64,000 bases of DNA from Siniperca chuatsi. Its lineage: Eukaryota > Chordata > Actinopteri > Centrarchiformes > Sinipercidae. The position numbers were made by a program, and so were the translations under genes. The stretch lies in assembly GCF_020085105.1 (NCBI RefSeq), contig NC_058058.1, forward strand, positions 3,543,587-3,607,586. The letters are read 5' to 3'. The notes beneath the pieces were generated by a model. That model made no database searches. It saw nothing but the letters and a program-made list of their open reading frames with translations, and was not told the DNA's origin. Positions 1 to 9,644 of this stretch are shown here, one piece after another. Position 1 is the first letter of the stretch, and the number at the start of each line of letters is the position of its first letter.

Positions 1-580
1 AGCAGCTGCGTTTACTTTCTCTCACATTCACTTTGTCACACAAAGCAGGAACAGTGGTGCTGAGGAGAGAGAGTTTCATCTGTTCACAGCAGCTCCTACC
101 TGCTTTAGGATACCACAGCTAAGCACTGTCAGGCTGCACTGACAGAGCTGTCAGATGTGACCTGCATTACATCGTCTCATCATGTCTTTCTAAAATAATC
201 ATCTATCATTAAAATAATGGCTTTAAAATCATTAGACTGGGAGAAAGATAGCCATGCACATTAAACAATGAACCAAAAGAGTTCTTGAGCCAAAATATTA
301 CAATTACAGTATTTTCTTCATACAGAGTTATGCAGAGTAGTTTTATTCAATGAATTGATAAGAATGCAGAAAATAAAAGTTACACTGTTATTGCATCAAG
401 ATTATTTATTTAAAAGTGGATTTTAATCTGGTTATCGACACTGTGAAGCCTTCAAGAATTGTTGCGCTTACATCAAATTTCAAATGTCAGACCCAATAAG
501 ATAATAAGTATTGATCCATTAATAGACCTCATCATCAGAGTCCCTGTTGGAGTCAGTCAGAGCATTTCCATAGAGAGCCA
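1..580. other. 5' flank of V1, non-coding
   Basis: AT-rich sequence without a recognisable gene. It is the upstream flank shared by most V segments of the main family; stretches of it recur before V5, V6, V7 and V14. The only element of note follows at 581-588, the octamer-like promoter motif. Confidence 0.7.
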
Positions 581-588
581 CTTTGCAT
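581..588 (+). promoter_or_regulatory. Octamer-like V promoter motif CTTTGCAT
   Basis: One base differs from the Ig octamer ATTTGCAT. It sits 126 bp before the V1 leader ATG. The same motif occurs at the same distance (123-126 bp) before each main-family V whose 5' part survives: 6664, 11625, 16439, 18023 (V6 stub), 24677, 31237, 34010, 40229, 45186, 50646, 52652 and 58892. A TTTATA stretch follows about 40 bp later. Octamer binding by Oct factors is established for Ig V promoters; function here is inferred from position. Confidence 0.7.
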
Positions 589-706
589 CAGCAGCACCAT
601 GCTCCAGTGCTCTGGGAGAGTTTATAGTCCTGAGAGTTGAACACTGGATGACTGACAGCTGTCCTTCATGACAACAGAAGCCACAGAAATCCTCCTCATC
701 AAAAAC

Positions 707-1180
707 ATGACTTTGATCTGCGTCCTCATCTGGACTCTCCTCTGCTGCTGCTTCACAGGTAAAGTCCCGAGAATCAAGCTCCTCTCCTCCGTGAACATCC
801 GTCCCTCTGAAATGAAGCCGACAAAACCATGACGCTGCTTTATGTTTTTGTCTCTGTATCCTCAGAGTCCAGCGGTCAGTACACAGTGACTCAGCCTGGA
901 GCAGTGAGCTCTGCTCTGGGAGGCTCCGTCTCCATCAGCTGTAGGACCAGTCAGAATGTTTATAGCTCAAACCGTTTAGCCTGGTACCAACAGAGAGATG
1001 GAGAAACTCCTAAACTCCTCATTTACTTTGCTAGCACTCGAGCATCAGGAATTCCAGATCGTTTTACAGGCAGTGGATCAAACTCTGACTTTACTCTGAC
1101 CATCAGTGGAGTCCAGACTGAAGATGCAGCAGTTTACTACTGTAAGAGTTATCATGAGATCAACAGTCAGTATGTGTTCA
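707..1180 (+). CDS. Ig light-chain V segment V1 (kappa-like, main family), intact
   Basis: Unrearranged variable segment. Leader exon 707-758 (starting [12 protein letters not shown], hydrophobic) ends in a GTAAAG donor. The acceptor precedes the V exon at 866-1180. The V exon has the first disulphide Cys in SISCRTSQ, the core Trp in LAWYQQ, FR3 ending DAAVYYC, and a germline CDR3 of [15 protein letters not shown]1 is of the short type (NVYSSNRLA). The RSS follows at 1181-1208. The nearest J segments are J1 and J2 at 10.8-11.2 kb on the other strand. Its duplicate V10 has frameshifts, so V1 is the surviving copy of the pair. Confidence 0.93.
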
Positions 1181-1208
1181 CACAGTGAAAAAGCGTTGTA
1201 CAAAAACC
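1181..1208 (+). other. 12-RSS of V1
   Basis: Heptamer CACAGTG (1181-1187), 12-bp spacer (1188-1199) and nonamer ACAAAAACC (1200-1208). This is a near-consensus 12-RSS, the type expected for kappa V. It serves as the pattern for the other V segments, whose RSS positions are given in their entries. Confidence 0.93.
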
Positions 1209-1286
1209 TCCCTCAGTCAGACTGAACAGAAACTGAAGTGACTGCTGCAGCTGGAAGCTACCGCAGAGACTGATACACTTCACTGA

Positions 1287-1288
<2 letters not shown>

Positions 1289-1324
<36 letters not shown>
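1289..1324. repeat. (CA)n microsatellite behind V1
   Basis: Uninterrupted AC/CA dinucleotide run about 80 bp after the V1 RSS. Equivalent tracts stand behind V3 (7361-7377), V4, V5 (17159-17188), V6 (21835-21855), V7, V9, V10 (34719-34753), V12 (40926-40944), V13, V14 and V15 (53369-53399). Confidence 0.95.
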
Positions 1325-1328
<4 letters not shown>

Positions 1329-2033
1329 CACACAGACAAATTCATTTAGCGGTTTGAACATTTCACCATTGTTGGTTTAACCACCAGTGAATATGTATCA
1401 AAACAAATTTAACAACAAAAAAATTATCTTGATGGAAACCAAATTACTTTCTCCGTCACATTTTCTCACCATCCATTCATATCTCATTATAATCTCATGT
1501 TCTTATCAATTTTCTGAAGAATATAAAGGCCAACCTGGGACAGTTAATGAGAAAAGGCTCGGCCATCAGCTTTGACCTCAGCTTCATACTGGATCACAGT
1601 TTTCTCAACAATTTCCGGAAAATGCAAAGACATAGATCAGCATCAGAAACCTTTGCAATAAAAAATGTCCAAACAAAACCTGTACATCCTTCAAATCACA
1701 CAAAATATTACTTTAAATATGTAAAACTATGTTATCTAATGAAAAGCTCAAAATCAAATGAAATCATAAAAAGGCAAAAGACATAAGTTACCTACTTAAT
1801 ATGACTAGATCTACATAAATAACTCTTACTGTATATATATATATATATATATATAATGCAATAACACATTTTCCCCTACATGCAACTCAAAAACCCAACA
1901 AATACACTGCGATTAAAATTCATTCTTGACCATGGAAACACCAAAACAATCTGCACAACTTCCATCCACTAACTGTTGTGAAGCTTTCAATCCTATCACA
2001 TGATCTTCCTCAGCAGATGGAGTTGCCCAGTTG
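1325..2033. other. V1 3' flank with conserved non-coding blocks and (TA)n
   Basis: No gene seen. The stretch recurs behind V7 (25429-26133) and V10 (34754-35481). It contains a (TA)n run at 1832-1855, which has grown to 35261-35300 in the duplicate. It also holds a block at about 1863-2060 that reappears in many flanks (near 12.85, 25.98, 29.50, 35.32, 46.43 and 62.03 kb) and includes a CACATG E-box-like site. Confidence 0.7.
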
Positions 2034-2282
2034 TCATTGAAATGTAGATTTGGAGAAGTTCTTGTATTTCAAATACATGGGCCGGACGTGGCCATCCAAC
2101 AGGCCGGGGGGGTCAGGCACCGTGTAGTTCCTAGAGCACCTCCTCTTTTTGTATTCATCACATGTGATGGAAATAAAGTACCGTTGGTTCAGCACGTCGA
2201 TCAAAGATCCGTAGGTGTAAAGCAGGAAGTCCTGCACAATAAGGATGTGAGTCTCCTCCTCCTCCTCCTCATGGTCAGGCTT
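2034..2282 (-). pseudogene. Nicotinamide riboside kinase (nmrk2-like) fragment
   Basis: Read on the minus strand, this piece resembles the C-terminal half of NMRK2/NRK2, the kinase that makes NMN from nicotinamide riboside. Landmarks are THILIV, FLLYTYG, RYFISI, the [14 protein letters not shown] stretch (vertebrate NRK2 has [14 protein letters not shown]) and [12 protein letters not shown] (usually DGHVWPMYLKYR). Further similarity continues beyond 2282 in another frame (LDTEMSQS). The N-terminal P-loop half is missing. After LKYKN the sequence leaves the family and stops at 2034. It lies between V1 and V2, and copies sit at 26134-26372 and 35482-35727. The identification is from memory of the family, not a search. 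Confidence 0.75.
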
Positions 2283-2439
2283 TGGGACATCTCAGTATCC
2301 AGGGTGTTATTAACGCCATGCAACGACCTCTCAAACCTGGTTCTCCAACCAAGCATAGATCGTACTCTTTTTGGCATTCAATGCCAAATGTTCAATGCAA
2401 TAAATTCTTCTCAGGCTTTGTAGTTTACTCTAATAGTTC

Positions 2440-3320
2440 ATGTACGCATGCGTCGGCGTTGTGTGTGCCCGCCAGAGGCAACGTCTTAAACCGTCAGGAT
2501 TTGACATTTTATCCAGTTTTTGAGCCACTTTTCATGCTACACTTTTATCCTGGCTATTTTTTACCCATATGTTTTAACATGGTAAAAGTTTTTAGTCATC
2601 GGACGTGTGGATCTTTATTTGAAGTTATTTTAAGTTGGCTGTCAACTCAACGTGGTTTACCGGAATACCTCCACTGCTGCTAGCTCATCTCGGTTTGTTT
2701 TTAGCCTGGCGGCTAGGCTAGCCGGTCGCTTTTATTGAGGATTTTAAGCTTGAGGGAGTCTAGCTTATGATCCCACTCCTTCGTGGCTTGGCTCCATCAT
2801 CACAGGCGCCCGGGCATGAAGTTGTTTCAGCTAAGCCTGAAGATCAGTCGCTCCTCATGGGTGCAAAGCCCAAAGCAATGGCCTTTTCTACTCCTTGCCA
2901 TGTCCCAGTGGAGGCACGGTCACTCGTCGGCGGGGGTGGTGAGAAGTCTCCAGTGGGTTCGAGTCCACGTCAACTGGAGCACTGACATGGTGCAAAGCGC
3001 CCACCTCCCCCTCCTTCACTCCCGCTGGCAAACAGGTTTGACATCCTGGAAACGCAGGGCTTCCCTCCACTGGAGGGACGCTCCCATTTTCCAGCGGTCA
3101 AGTCCTCCTCCTCCTCTTACTGAAAGTTACTGAAAGAGGCCCGTGATCACGAGAAGCTCTGGAGGTCTTTATTGTTATTATCTCTTATTTAATTTTTGCC
3201 CATCATGTATTTTATCATTCACTGTGGTATTTAATTTTCTCTCTCTGTGAAGCACTTTGTACTTTGTTTTGATAAGTGCTCTATAAATAAAGTGTGTTAT
3301 AATTATTATTATTACTCCGA
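2440..3320 (+). mobile_element. Non-LTR retrotransposon remnant with L2/RTE-like 3' tail
   Basis: A moderately GC-rich block that is strange beside its AT-rich surroundings. It ends in a typical fish LINE/SINE tail: a GAAGCACTTTGTACTTTG stretch, then TATAAATAAAG and short ATT repeats near 3300. No long reading frame survives. The tail has a second copy in reverse orientation at 6390-6590. The duplicate in unit B is at about 35870-36760. Family assignment is tentative. Confidence 0.55.
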
Positions 3321-3419
3321 TTCATTAAACTTTCTGGACTCTAAAACTTTTAAACATGAGAATTTCTACCAATGTCACATTTCATTTGTAAGACACATAC
3401 AGTATATCTTATAATTCAC

Positions 3420-3560
3420 TTCAATATATTTATATAGCGCCAACTCATAACAGAAGTTATCTCATTGCACTTTTCCTATAGAGCAGGTTTAGACCTTTAC
3501 AGAGACCCAACAAATTCCACCATGAGCAAGCATTTGGCGACAGTAGCAAGAAAAAACTTC
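3420..3560 (-). mobile_element. LINE 3' tail (minus strand)
   Basis: Reverse complement of the widespread fish LINE tail: 'GGTCTA..CCTGCTCTATAGG', 'AAAAGTGCAATGAGATAAC' and 'GGCGCTATATAAAT'. The same tail ends the element at 13581-15331 on the plus strand and stands alone at 23277-23402. Duplicate at 36862-37003. Confidence 0.65.
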
Positions 3561-3570
3561 CTGTGTGTAG

Positions 3571-3862
3571 CATGAAGGGACTACTAACTTATTTTCATTA
3601 TACAACCTTGTGTTGTATAATGATAAATAAATTACCTTGTACCTAAACATGTTAAACCTGCATTAATATTAATATAATTAATCACTGTCAAGAAAGACCA
3701 TATTACCAAACTGGAAACACAGAAAAAACCGGGATCAGTTTTCTACCAGACTTTTCAATATCCTCTACATGTAAATATGTAAATATGCAGGGCAACGCTC
3801 TCAGCACTGAGGGGGAAACACCATGATATGTTGAGGACAGCTACAGTTCACTGACTCTGTAT
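3571..3862. other. Non-coding stretch before V2
   Basis: AT-rich, nothing recognised. It leads into the V2 promoter region. The matching stretch in unit B is 37004-37304. Confidence 0.6.
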
Positions 3863-3870
3863 GTTTGCAT
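3863..3870 (+). promoter_or_regulatory. Octamer-like motif GTTTGCAT before V2
   Basis: Seven of eight bases match the Ig octamer. It lies about 95 bp before the V2 leader ATG. The identical motif precedes V11 at 37305-37312. Confidence 0.6.
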
Positions 3871-3964
3871 ATGTGTCCTGCCTCTCTGCTCCCAGCCGTT
3901 AAGAGGCCAGTGTTGATCAGTGGCTGTCCAGGCCTTTCAGAGCCACTGACACGCCAGCAGCACA

Positions 3965-4532
3965 ATGATGATGTCACTGATTCTACTGCTGGCCACCCTG
4001 GGGCTCCTTGTTCAGGGTGAGACTCTCTTCTGAAAACTTTGCTTCAGGATGCAAACAGGTTCACCACAATGATGTTCTGCTGTGATGGAGAAACACTGAA
4101 ACGAGCAGCATTTACCTTCTTCCATCTACTCTCCATGTTAAAGAAATTAGACTCTTCTGTTTGGATGTTGATCATCTCTCTCCAAAGTGGATTTGTCTCA
4201 ATAACCCTTCTGCTCTTTTTCATGTTTTCCAGATTCATCAGGAGAAATCATCCTGACTCAGTCTCCTGAATCTCAGTCTGTTGTTCCAGGACAGGCTGTC
4301 TCTATCAGATGTAAAGCCAGTTCAAGTGTTGGTACTTGCCTCAACTGGTACCTTCAGAAACCTGGAGAAGCTCCCAAACTCCTGATTTATTATTCTACAA
4401 CTCATCAGTCTGGAGTTTCAGATCGTTTTAGTGGAAGTGGATCTGGGACTGACTTCACTCTGACCATCAGTGGAGTCCAGACTGAAGATACAGGAGATTA
4501 TTATTGTCAGCACTGTAACAGCTGGCCATTCA
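3965..4532 (+). CDS. Ig light-chain V segment V2 (second V family)
   Basis: Leader exon 3965-4016 ([17 protein letters not shown], with three possible start codons in a row), then an intron with a GTGAGA donor, then the V exon 4233-4532. The protein differs clearly from the other V segments: it begins [11 protein letters not shown], has [10 protein letters not shown], a [10 protein letters not shown] framework 2 and a [12 protein letters not shown] framework 3, and looks closer to mammalian kappa. Cys occurs in CDR1 ([10 protein letters not shown]) and again in CDR3 (QHCNSWPF), besides the canonical pair. CDR3 is about four residues shorter than in the main family. The open frame is intact but its RSS heptamer is off consensus. 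V11 is its near-identical duplicate. Confidence 0.9.
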
Positions 4533-4560
4533 CAAAGTGATTCAACGTCGTACAAAAACC
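4533..4560 (+). other. 12-RSS of V2 with altered heptamer
   Basis: Nonamer ACAAAAACC (4552-4560) and a 12-bp spacer place the heptamer at 4533-4539, which reads CAAAGTG instead of CACAGTG. The change hits the third base, one of the three positions RAG cutting depends on most. Confidence 0.8.
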
Positions 4561-5329
4561 TCCCTCTTCTAGAGAGGAACTGATCTGAACGAACAGCTGC
4601 ACAGAAATTAAAACACTACAGGATTGATTAACATATATTTTATGGTAGACCACAACAGCACTTTCAGCATTAAAACGTTTTTCATATTTCTGTTAAATAT
4701 AGTTTCAGGAGTATTCTTTGTGCAATTTGCACGCAAGTATACGTTGGCTCAAAGTCAGAATTGATATTAGATCATTTCAGTTCTTAAAACATTCTAGTTT
4801 AAGTAACAGTAAAACACATAATCAACATTTTGGTACAAATGTTTAATAAATGCTTAATTTGAAACTTTGAAAAAGCCAGAAACTTCAAATTGTCAAACTC
4901 AGAGCAGAAAATTATCAAAGAATTTCAGCACTTAACAAAAGAAAATATATTCATGCATTTCTGAATTACACAGTATCGTTGGTACATTTTATTACACTCA
5001 AACACGTTGAGTGTCTTGTTGTTAATTAGATCATCTCGATAAACTATATAATACAGCACACTTCAATACAGAATAGGACACTGAGAATGATTCTTTGTAA
5101 AATGTTCAGAGAAAGTTACAAAATCCTATCAATCTGACCCTGAGACAAACTCTGTGTCTTAAGTTTAAATGGACCCACTGTTTTAAGTCAAAACAGCAAC
5201 TTATGACGTCAGTTACAGATTTATAATATGCATGGAAACCAGTGATTTAATGAATAGGTCTTATTGTTTGATTACAACAGCAAGAGGCAGAGACTGTGCT
5301 ATCTTCTCGTTTGTGTGGCAAGTCTTTTG
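4561..5329. other. V2 3' flank, no gene seen
   Basis: AT-rich sequence with no reading frame, J, C or repeat I can name. Unlike main-family flanks it has no (CA)n tract behind the RSS. The matching stretch is 38003-38770. Confidence 0.6.
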
Positions 5330-5620
5330 GTGAAGTTACTCTGTCTCATTTAAACACTATCTGGTGGAAAATCTCAAATAATATTCATGTTGTGTGACTT
5401 TATGCAGATGATACCCTCCTTTATATTTCTGATCTCAAAGATCCTTATTGTAGTTTTTTAGACTATAAAATTCAGATCTTCAGAATCATTTCTAGATACA
5501 AATTAAGAACATATCAACACACTGATCTTCCACAAGGGTAGACATTAGTAATAACAAACAGCTTTGTGTTTTACCATTAAAATGGTCTTACTATGTGAAT
5601 TGTTACCAAAGTTAATTAAT
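5330..5620 (+). mobile_element. Decayed L1/Tx1-type reverse-transcriptase fragment
   Basis: The stretch around 5395-5450 reads as a LINE reverse-transcriptase active-site region (LYADDTLLYIS). The rest is eroded. Similar pieces lie on the 3' side of C3 (15334-15510), C4 (23046-23200), C5 (38770-39060) and C7 (48992-49174), so the piece travels with the constant-exon module. Confidence 0.6.
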
Positions 5621-5930
5621 ATATATATATAAAACTGGAACAACTATAGAAGAATAGCCACAGTCTTAAATCTGTTTCAGATGTGACAATGTGCATTAAT
5701 CTGACTAATGTTCGTAGTCTATAATACATGTCAAAAGACAATTCACTTTTGAAATACACGATATAATCTTTATTGTTTTAAAATGTTGAAACCATCAACA
5801 AGCAAGAACACGTCAATGTTGAAACATGTCATGAGACAAAAGAAAGTGAGAGAGAGTGAGAGAGTGCAGACTGAGAGCAGTAGCAGAGTAAAACCAGTAG
5901 CAGAGTCCCAGTGAGTCAGGTCAGGACTGT

Positions 5931-6128
5931 AGTGGCCGTCCTTCTCCAGCACCCCGGGGCTCCTGCTCTCCTCCCAGCTGCTGCTGCTGCTGCTGCCGTC
6001 CACCTTCCAGGTCAGACTCCAGTCTGAGGGGAAGCCCTTGTTGGCCAGGCACATGAGCGTGGCCTTCCCCTGCTGCAGCTCCTCTCTGGAGGGGGGCAGC
6101 ACCGTCAGGGTGGGGACTACTCGACCCA
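5931..6128 (-). pseudogene. Ig light-chain constant exon C1, truncated by internal deletion
   Basis: Constant-domain exon of the GRVVPT subtype. The acceptor (CTGCAG, then TGGGTCG) and the N-terminal half are normal, including the first disulphide Cys ([10 protein letters not shown]) and the Trp after it. Compared with its duplicate C5, 124 bp are missing after GHYS, corresponding to 39371-39494. This removes the second disulphide Cys and the C-terminal Cys. Three bases (CTG) at both break ends suggest microhomology. The shifted frame runs on into the old 3' UTR to 5770. A poly(A) signal AATAAA is at 5769-5774. No J lies between C1 and C2. Confidence 0.92.
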
Positions 6129-6389
6129 CTGCAGAGAGAGAGAGAGATTAATAAAATTTACATGAGGGAAACTAAACTCCACCTTGTTGGCTGCAGCAGA
6201 GGAGGCTACTAGTTCTGTTGGGCTCAGTAACCATGCAGAGTAGTTTTCTACAATTAACTGATGAGAATGTAGACGAGAAGAAAAAGTAAAACATTTTTGT
6301 GTGACAGGATTTTTTTATTGTAGTGGATTTTATTCTGGTTAACGACACTGGGAAGCCTTCAAATTTCAAATGTCAGACACAATAAAATA

Positions 6390-6590
6390 AGTAATAATAA
6401 GAAAACTTTATTTATAGAGCACTTATCAAAACAAAGTACAAAGTGCTTCACAACAAGAGAAATAAAATACCACAGTGAATGACGAAATATAAAGAAATAA
6501 AACACGTAAAATACACAAAAGCAATAAAATAAACAGTAAAATAAACAGCCAGTTCAGGTAAAGTCAGGATATGCTTTTTTGTATATATAA
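6390..6590 (-). mobile_element. LINE/SINE 3' tail (minus strand)
   Basis: Reverse-oriented copy of the tail at 3180-3310 (CTTTATTTATAGAGCACTTA, then AAAGTACAAAGTGCTTC). It sits between C1 and the V3 promoter. Duplicate at 39955-40155. Confidence 0.6.
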
Positions 6591-6789
6591 GTATTGATCT
6601 ATTAATAAACAGCATCATCAGAGTCTCTGTTGGAGTCAGTCAGAGCATTTCCATAGAGAGCCACTTTGCATCAGCAGCACCATGCTCCAGTGCTCTGGGA
6701 GAGTTTATAGTCCTGAGAGTTGAACACTGGATGACTGACAGCTGTCCTTCATGACAACAGAAGCCACAGAAATCCTCCTCATCAAAAAC

Positions 6790-7271
6790 ATGACTTTGAT
6801 CTCCGTCCTCATCTGGACTCTCCTCTGCTGCTGCTTCACAGGTAAAGTCCAGAGAATCAAGCTCCTCTCCTCCGTGAACATACGTCCCTCTGAAATGAAG
6901 CCGACAAAACCATGACGCTGCTTTATGTTTTTGTCTCTGTATCCTCAGAGTCCAGAGGCCAGGTCACAGTGACTCAGCCTGGAGCAGTGAGCTCTGCTCT
7001 GGGAGGCTCCGTCTCCATCAGCTGTAGGACCAGTCAGAATGTTTATTTTATAAGCCAACAAGCACTATTTAGCCTGGTACCAACAGAGAGATGGAGAAAC
7101 TCCTAAACTCCTCATTTACTTTGCTAGCACTCGAGCATCAGGGATTCCAGGTCGTTTTACAGGCAGTGGATCAAACTCTGACTTCACTCTCCATCAGTGG
7201 AGTCCAGACTCAAGATGCAGCAGTTTACTACTGCCAGAGTTATCACTACATCAACAGTCAGGATGTGTTCA
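6790..7271 (+). pseudogene. Ig V segment V3, frameshifted
   Basis: Leader 6790-6841 and the start of the V exon (6949) are normal. A one-base gain in CDR1 shifts the frame, and two bases are lost in framework 3 (SNSDFTL region), so no continuous V domain is encoded. The end of FR3 and CDR3 ([12 protein letters not shown]) are still recognisable. The RSS at 7272-7299 has a good heptamer and 12-bp spacer, but the nonamer has lost one A (ACAAAACCT). The duplicate V12 is intact. Confidence 0.9.
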
Positions 7272-7499
7272 CACAGTGAAAAAGCGTCGTACAAAACCTC
7301 CCTCAGTCAGACTGAACAGAAACTGAAGTAACTGCAGAGACTGATACACTTCACTGAGGACACACACACACACACACCAATTCAGATTTACAGAATGAAA
7401 CAATTACAAACAGGACTTACTGGAAAATCATAAAATTTCAAAGTGTGTAACAATAGAGCGATTACAGATACCAAAACATCAAATTTCATCATTAGTTTT

Positions 7500-7576
7500 A
7501 TTGTGGACACAGATAGAAACTGAAGTGACTGCTGCAGCTGGAAGCTACTGCAGAGAATGATACACTTAAGTGAGGA

Positions 7577-7608
<32 letters not shown>
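7500..7608 (+). repeat. Second V-type 3' flank behind V3, with its own (CA)n
   Basis: This repeats the sequence normally found 30-110 bp behind a V RSS (AACTGAAGTGACTGCTGCAG, then a GATACACTT stretch and a (CA)n run at 7579-7608), but no V precedes it. It is the scar of a lost V segment. The same arrangement exists at about 41085-41172, so the loss predates the duplication. Confidence 0.7.
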
Positions 7609-7612
<4 letters not shown>

Positions 7613-9475
7613 TTGACAATTTCATTTAACTGGATCAGAACTAATAATCTATTGAAATAATTGAATAAGCAAATTATATAATTATCAATGGACATAAACA
7701 AACTGTTCTATTTATTAATAGGAACTGGACAGTTACATTAAAATAAATTAAGTTTACCATCACAGCTTCTCACCATCAGTTCATAGCACATTAGGATTTG
7801 ATCCCATTTTTGTCATTAATAACAAACCCATTTTTAACCATGAACCCATGAACATGTAGCAAAATAACTTTAGTGACAAAAAATGATATTGATGGAAATT
7901 AAATGACTTTCTCCATTTCAGCTTCTCACCATCCATTCATGTCCCATTATAATCCCATGATGTTATCTGATTTGCCAATGAATAGAAAGGAGCCAAACCA
8001 AGACACTTTATGAGAAAAGTCTTGGTCATGACCTTTGACCTCAGCTTCATACTGGATCACAGCTATTTCAACTATATGCACTCAAAGGAAAATATGAAGA
8101 CACAGATCAGCTGTCACAGCCTGTCATGTCCTCACCAGCCCGTAATCACCCACACCTGCTCCTAATTACACTCTTGCCCTTAATCAGCCCCAATCACATC
8201 CAGGATAAAACAAAACCTGTAGATCCTCAAATATCAGAAAATATTGTTTAAAATAAAAACTTGTGTCAACTAAAAAGATGAATAGGAATTGTAATAACAA
8301 AAGACATAAGTGTCCTCTTTGATATAACTATATCTACATAAATGACTTTAACTGCACATATATAAAGCATATGCAAAAACTCAATCTGCTGAGGAAGGTC
8401 ATGGATTTCGATTAAAGCTCCAGAATAGCTACTGAATGCATCTTGTGCTGAAATGATCGTACAAAATGTTTAGTTAAATGAAAGAATTCCAAAAAAAAAA
8501 ACATAAACAACTAATGAGAACTAAACTCACACAGTTTTAAGGTTATATTTTAGTGAAACAGAGATTTCAAAAGATTTAAGACTCATTCCAATGATACTGT
8601 AAAAAATAATTTAATACAGTGAGACATTAGTGGTTTCATAAGTTTTCCTTTATTTGAGGTTGAGTATTTAATTTAAATTCAATGCACCTACATGTAGATT
8701 CTGCAAAATTTGAGATCACGTTCATGTTTTGTTAGTTTCGCATATTCATTTGTTATTTTTGAGTCTTTTACTGATGAGTCTTTTATTTCAAAGCCTGAAA
8801 TCATTTTTATTCAAATGTTTGTAGATTTATTGACAGGACTGAGTATATTGTCTTCATGCAAATAAAACATTTACCAAATAGGAATCCTCATTTAACTCAG
8901 GGTTTAGAGATACCTGGGGGATTTTCCATGAAAGGGTTAACCCATGTTAGATTACTCAAAATATAAGTTTTTAAAAAAACTACATCTGTTCTAAACAGAG
9001 AAAACAGGCAATAAAGTCTTCTCTCTGCAGCTAATAAACTTTAAGATATAATGACATATAAGAATATTTTTACATCTGAAAACCATCGACCAGTGCAATA
9101 ACAACATTTTAAGCATCATGTAAATAATAACAAATGACAGATATGCATCACTGACATTAAATCTTTGGTGCAAAAATCTGAGATAAGAACCGAGTGATAT
9201 TATCTCATGCTGACAATACTCATTTGTTTTTAATCCTTTAAACTGTATTGAGTAATGTAGATTTAAGTAAACTACACTTTTAAACATCAAAATGGCCCCC
9301 TTTCATCCATCATTCACACCTTGTTTATACCTGCATTAATGTAATCCCAGAGTGTATAAATAAAACCATCACCAGTAATGAGAAAGTCGTACATTGACAT
9401 CAGTTATAATCTTGCACTGATAAAATGAAGTTAAAGGCATCTTTTATGAAATATGATTTAATTTGAAATTACGTT
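7609..9475. other. Non-coding stretch 3' of C2
   Basis: AT-rich; no gene recognised. It is the left part of the J-C module and recurs at 41173-43030 and, interrupted by an LTR element, at 53400-56755. A short open frame at 8991-9290 on the minus strand is conserved among the copies but resembles nothing I know and has AT-rich, non-coding character. Confidence 0.65.
8122..8210 (+). mobile_element. Short LTR-like fragment
   Basis: Begins TGTCATGTCCTCACC and contains CACACCTG and AATTACA stretches reminiscent of the U3 start of the fish Gypsy LTRs elsewhere in this window. It is present at 41687-41775 but absent from the equivalent place in the third module (near 53720) and behind V1. A fossil fragment only. 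Confidence 0.4.
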
Positions 9476-9644
9476 TTTATTTTCTTGCAGGATTAACAGC
9501 ATGAGCATTATTACAACAATGAAACGTCACTACTTAAAGTTGAATAATGTTAAAATGATCTGATGACAGAAAGAGAGAGACAGTGTTGCAGAGTGCAGAC
9601 TGAGAGCAGTAGCAGAGTAAAACCAGTAGCAGAGTCCCAGTGAG

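Noticed and set aside
459-671. Small frames overlapping V promoters (70-85 residues, present before many V segments)
   Set aside because: They span the promoter and 5' UTR, recur only because the flanks are duplicated, and end before the leader ATG. A short upstream ORF is possible but unsupported.
1167-1361. Small frames of alternating Val-Cys behind many V segments
   Set aside because: They are translations of (CA)n tracts; non-coding.
2282-2683. 133-residue plus-strand frame downstream of V1
   Set aside because: It crosses the nmrk2-like fragment (antisense) and the start of a repeat; no coherent protein.
4531-4537. CACAAAG as the true V2 heptamer
   Set aside because: It would require a 14-bp spacer to the perfect nonamer. 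CAAAGTG with 12 bp fits better, though neither is consensus, so the alternative is only mentioned in the finding.
5770-5930. Hydrophobic, membrane-like tail appended to C1
   Set aside because: It is former 3' UTR read in a shifted frame after the C1 deletion, and it runs into the poly(A) signal. No support for selection or use.
8991-9290. 99-residue minus-strand frame conserved in three modules
   Set aside because: AT-driven composition, length differs among copies, no start context or domain. Conservation follows from recent duplication.
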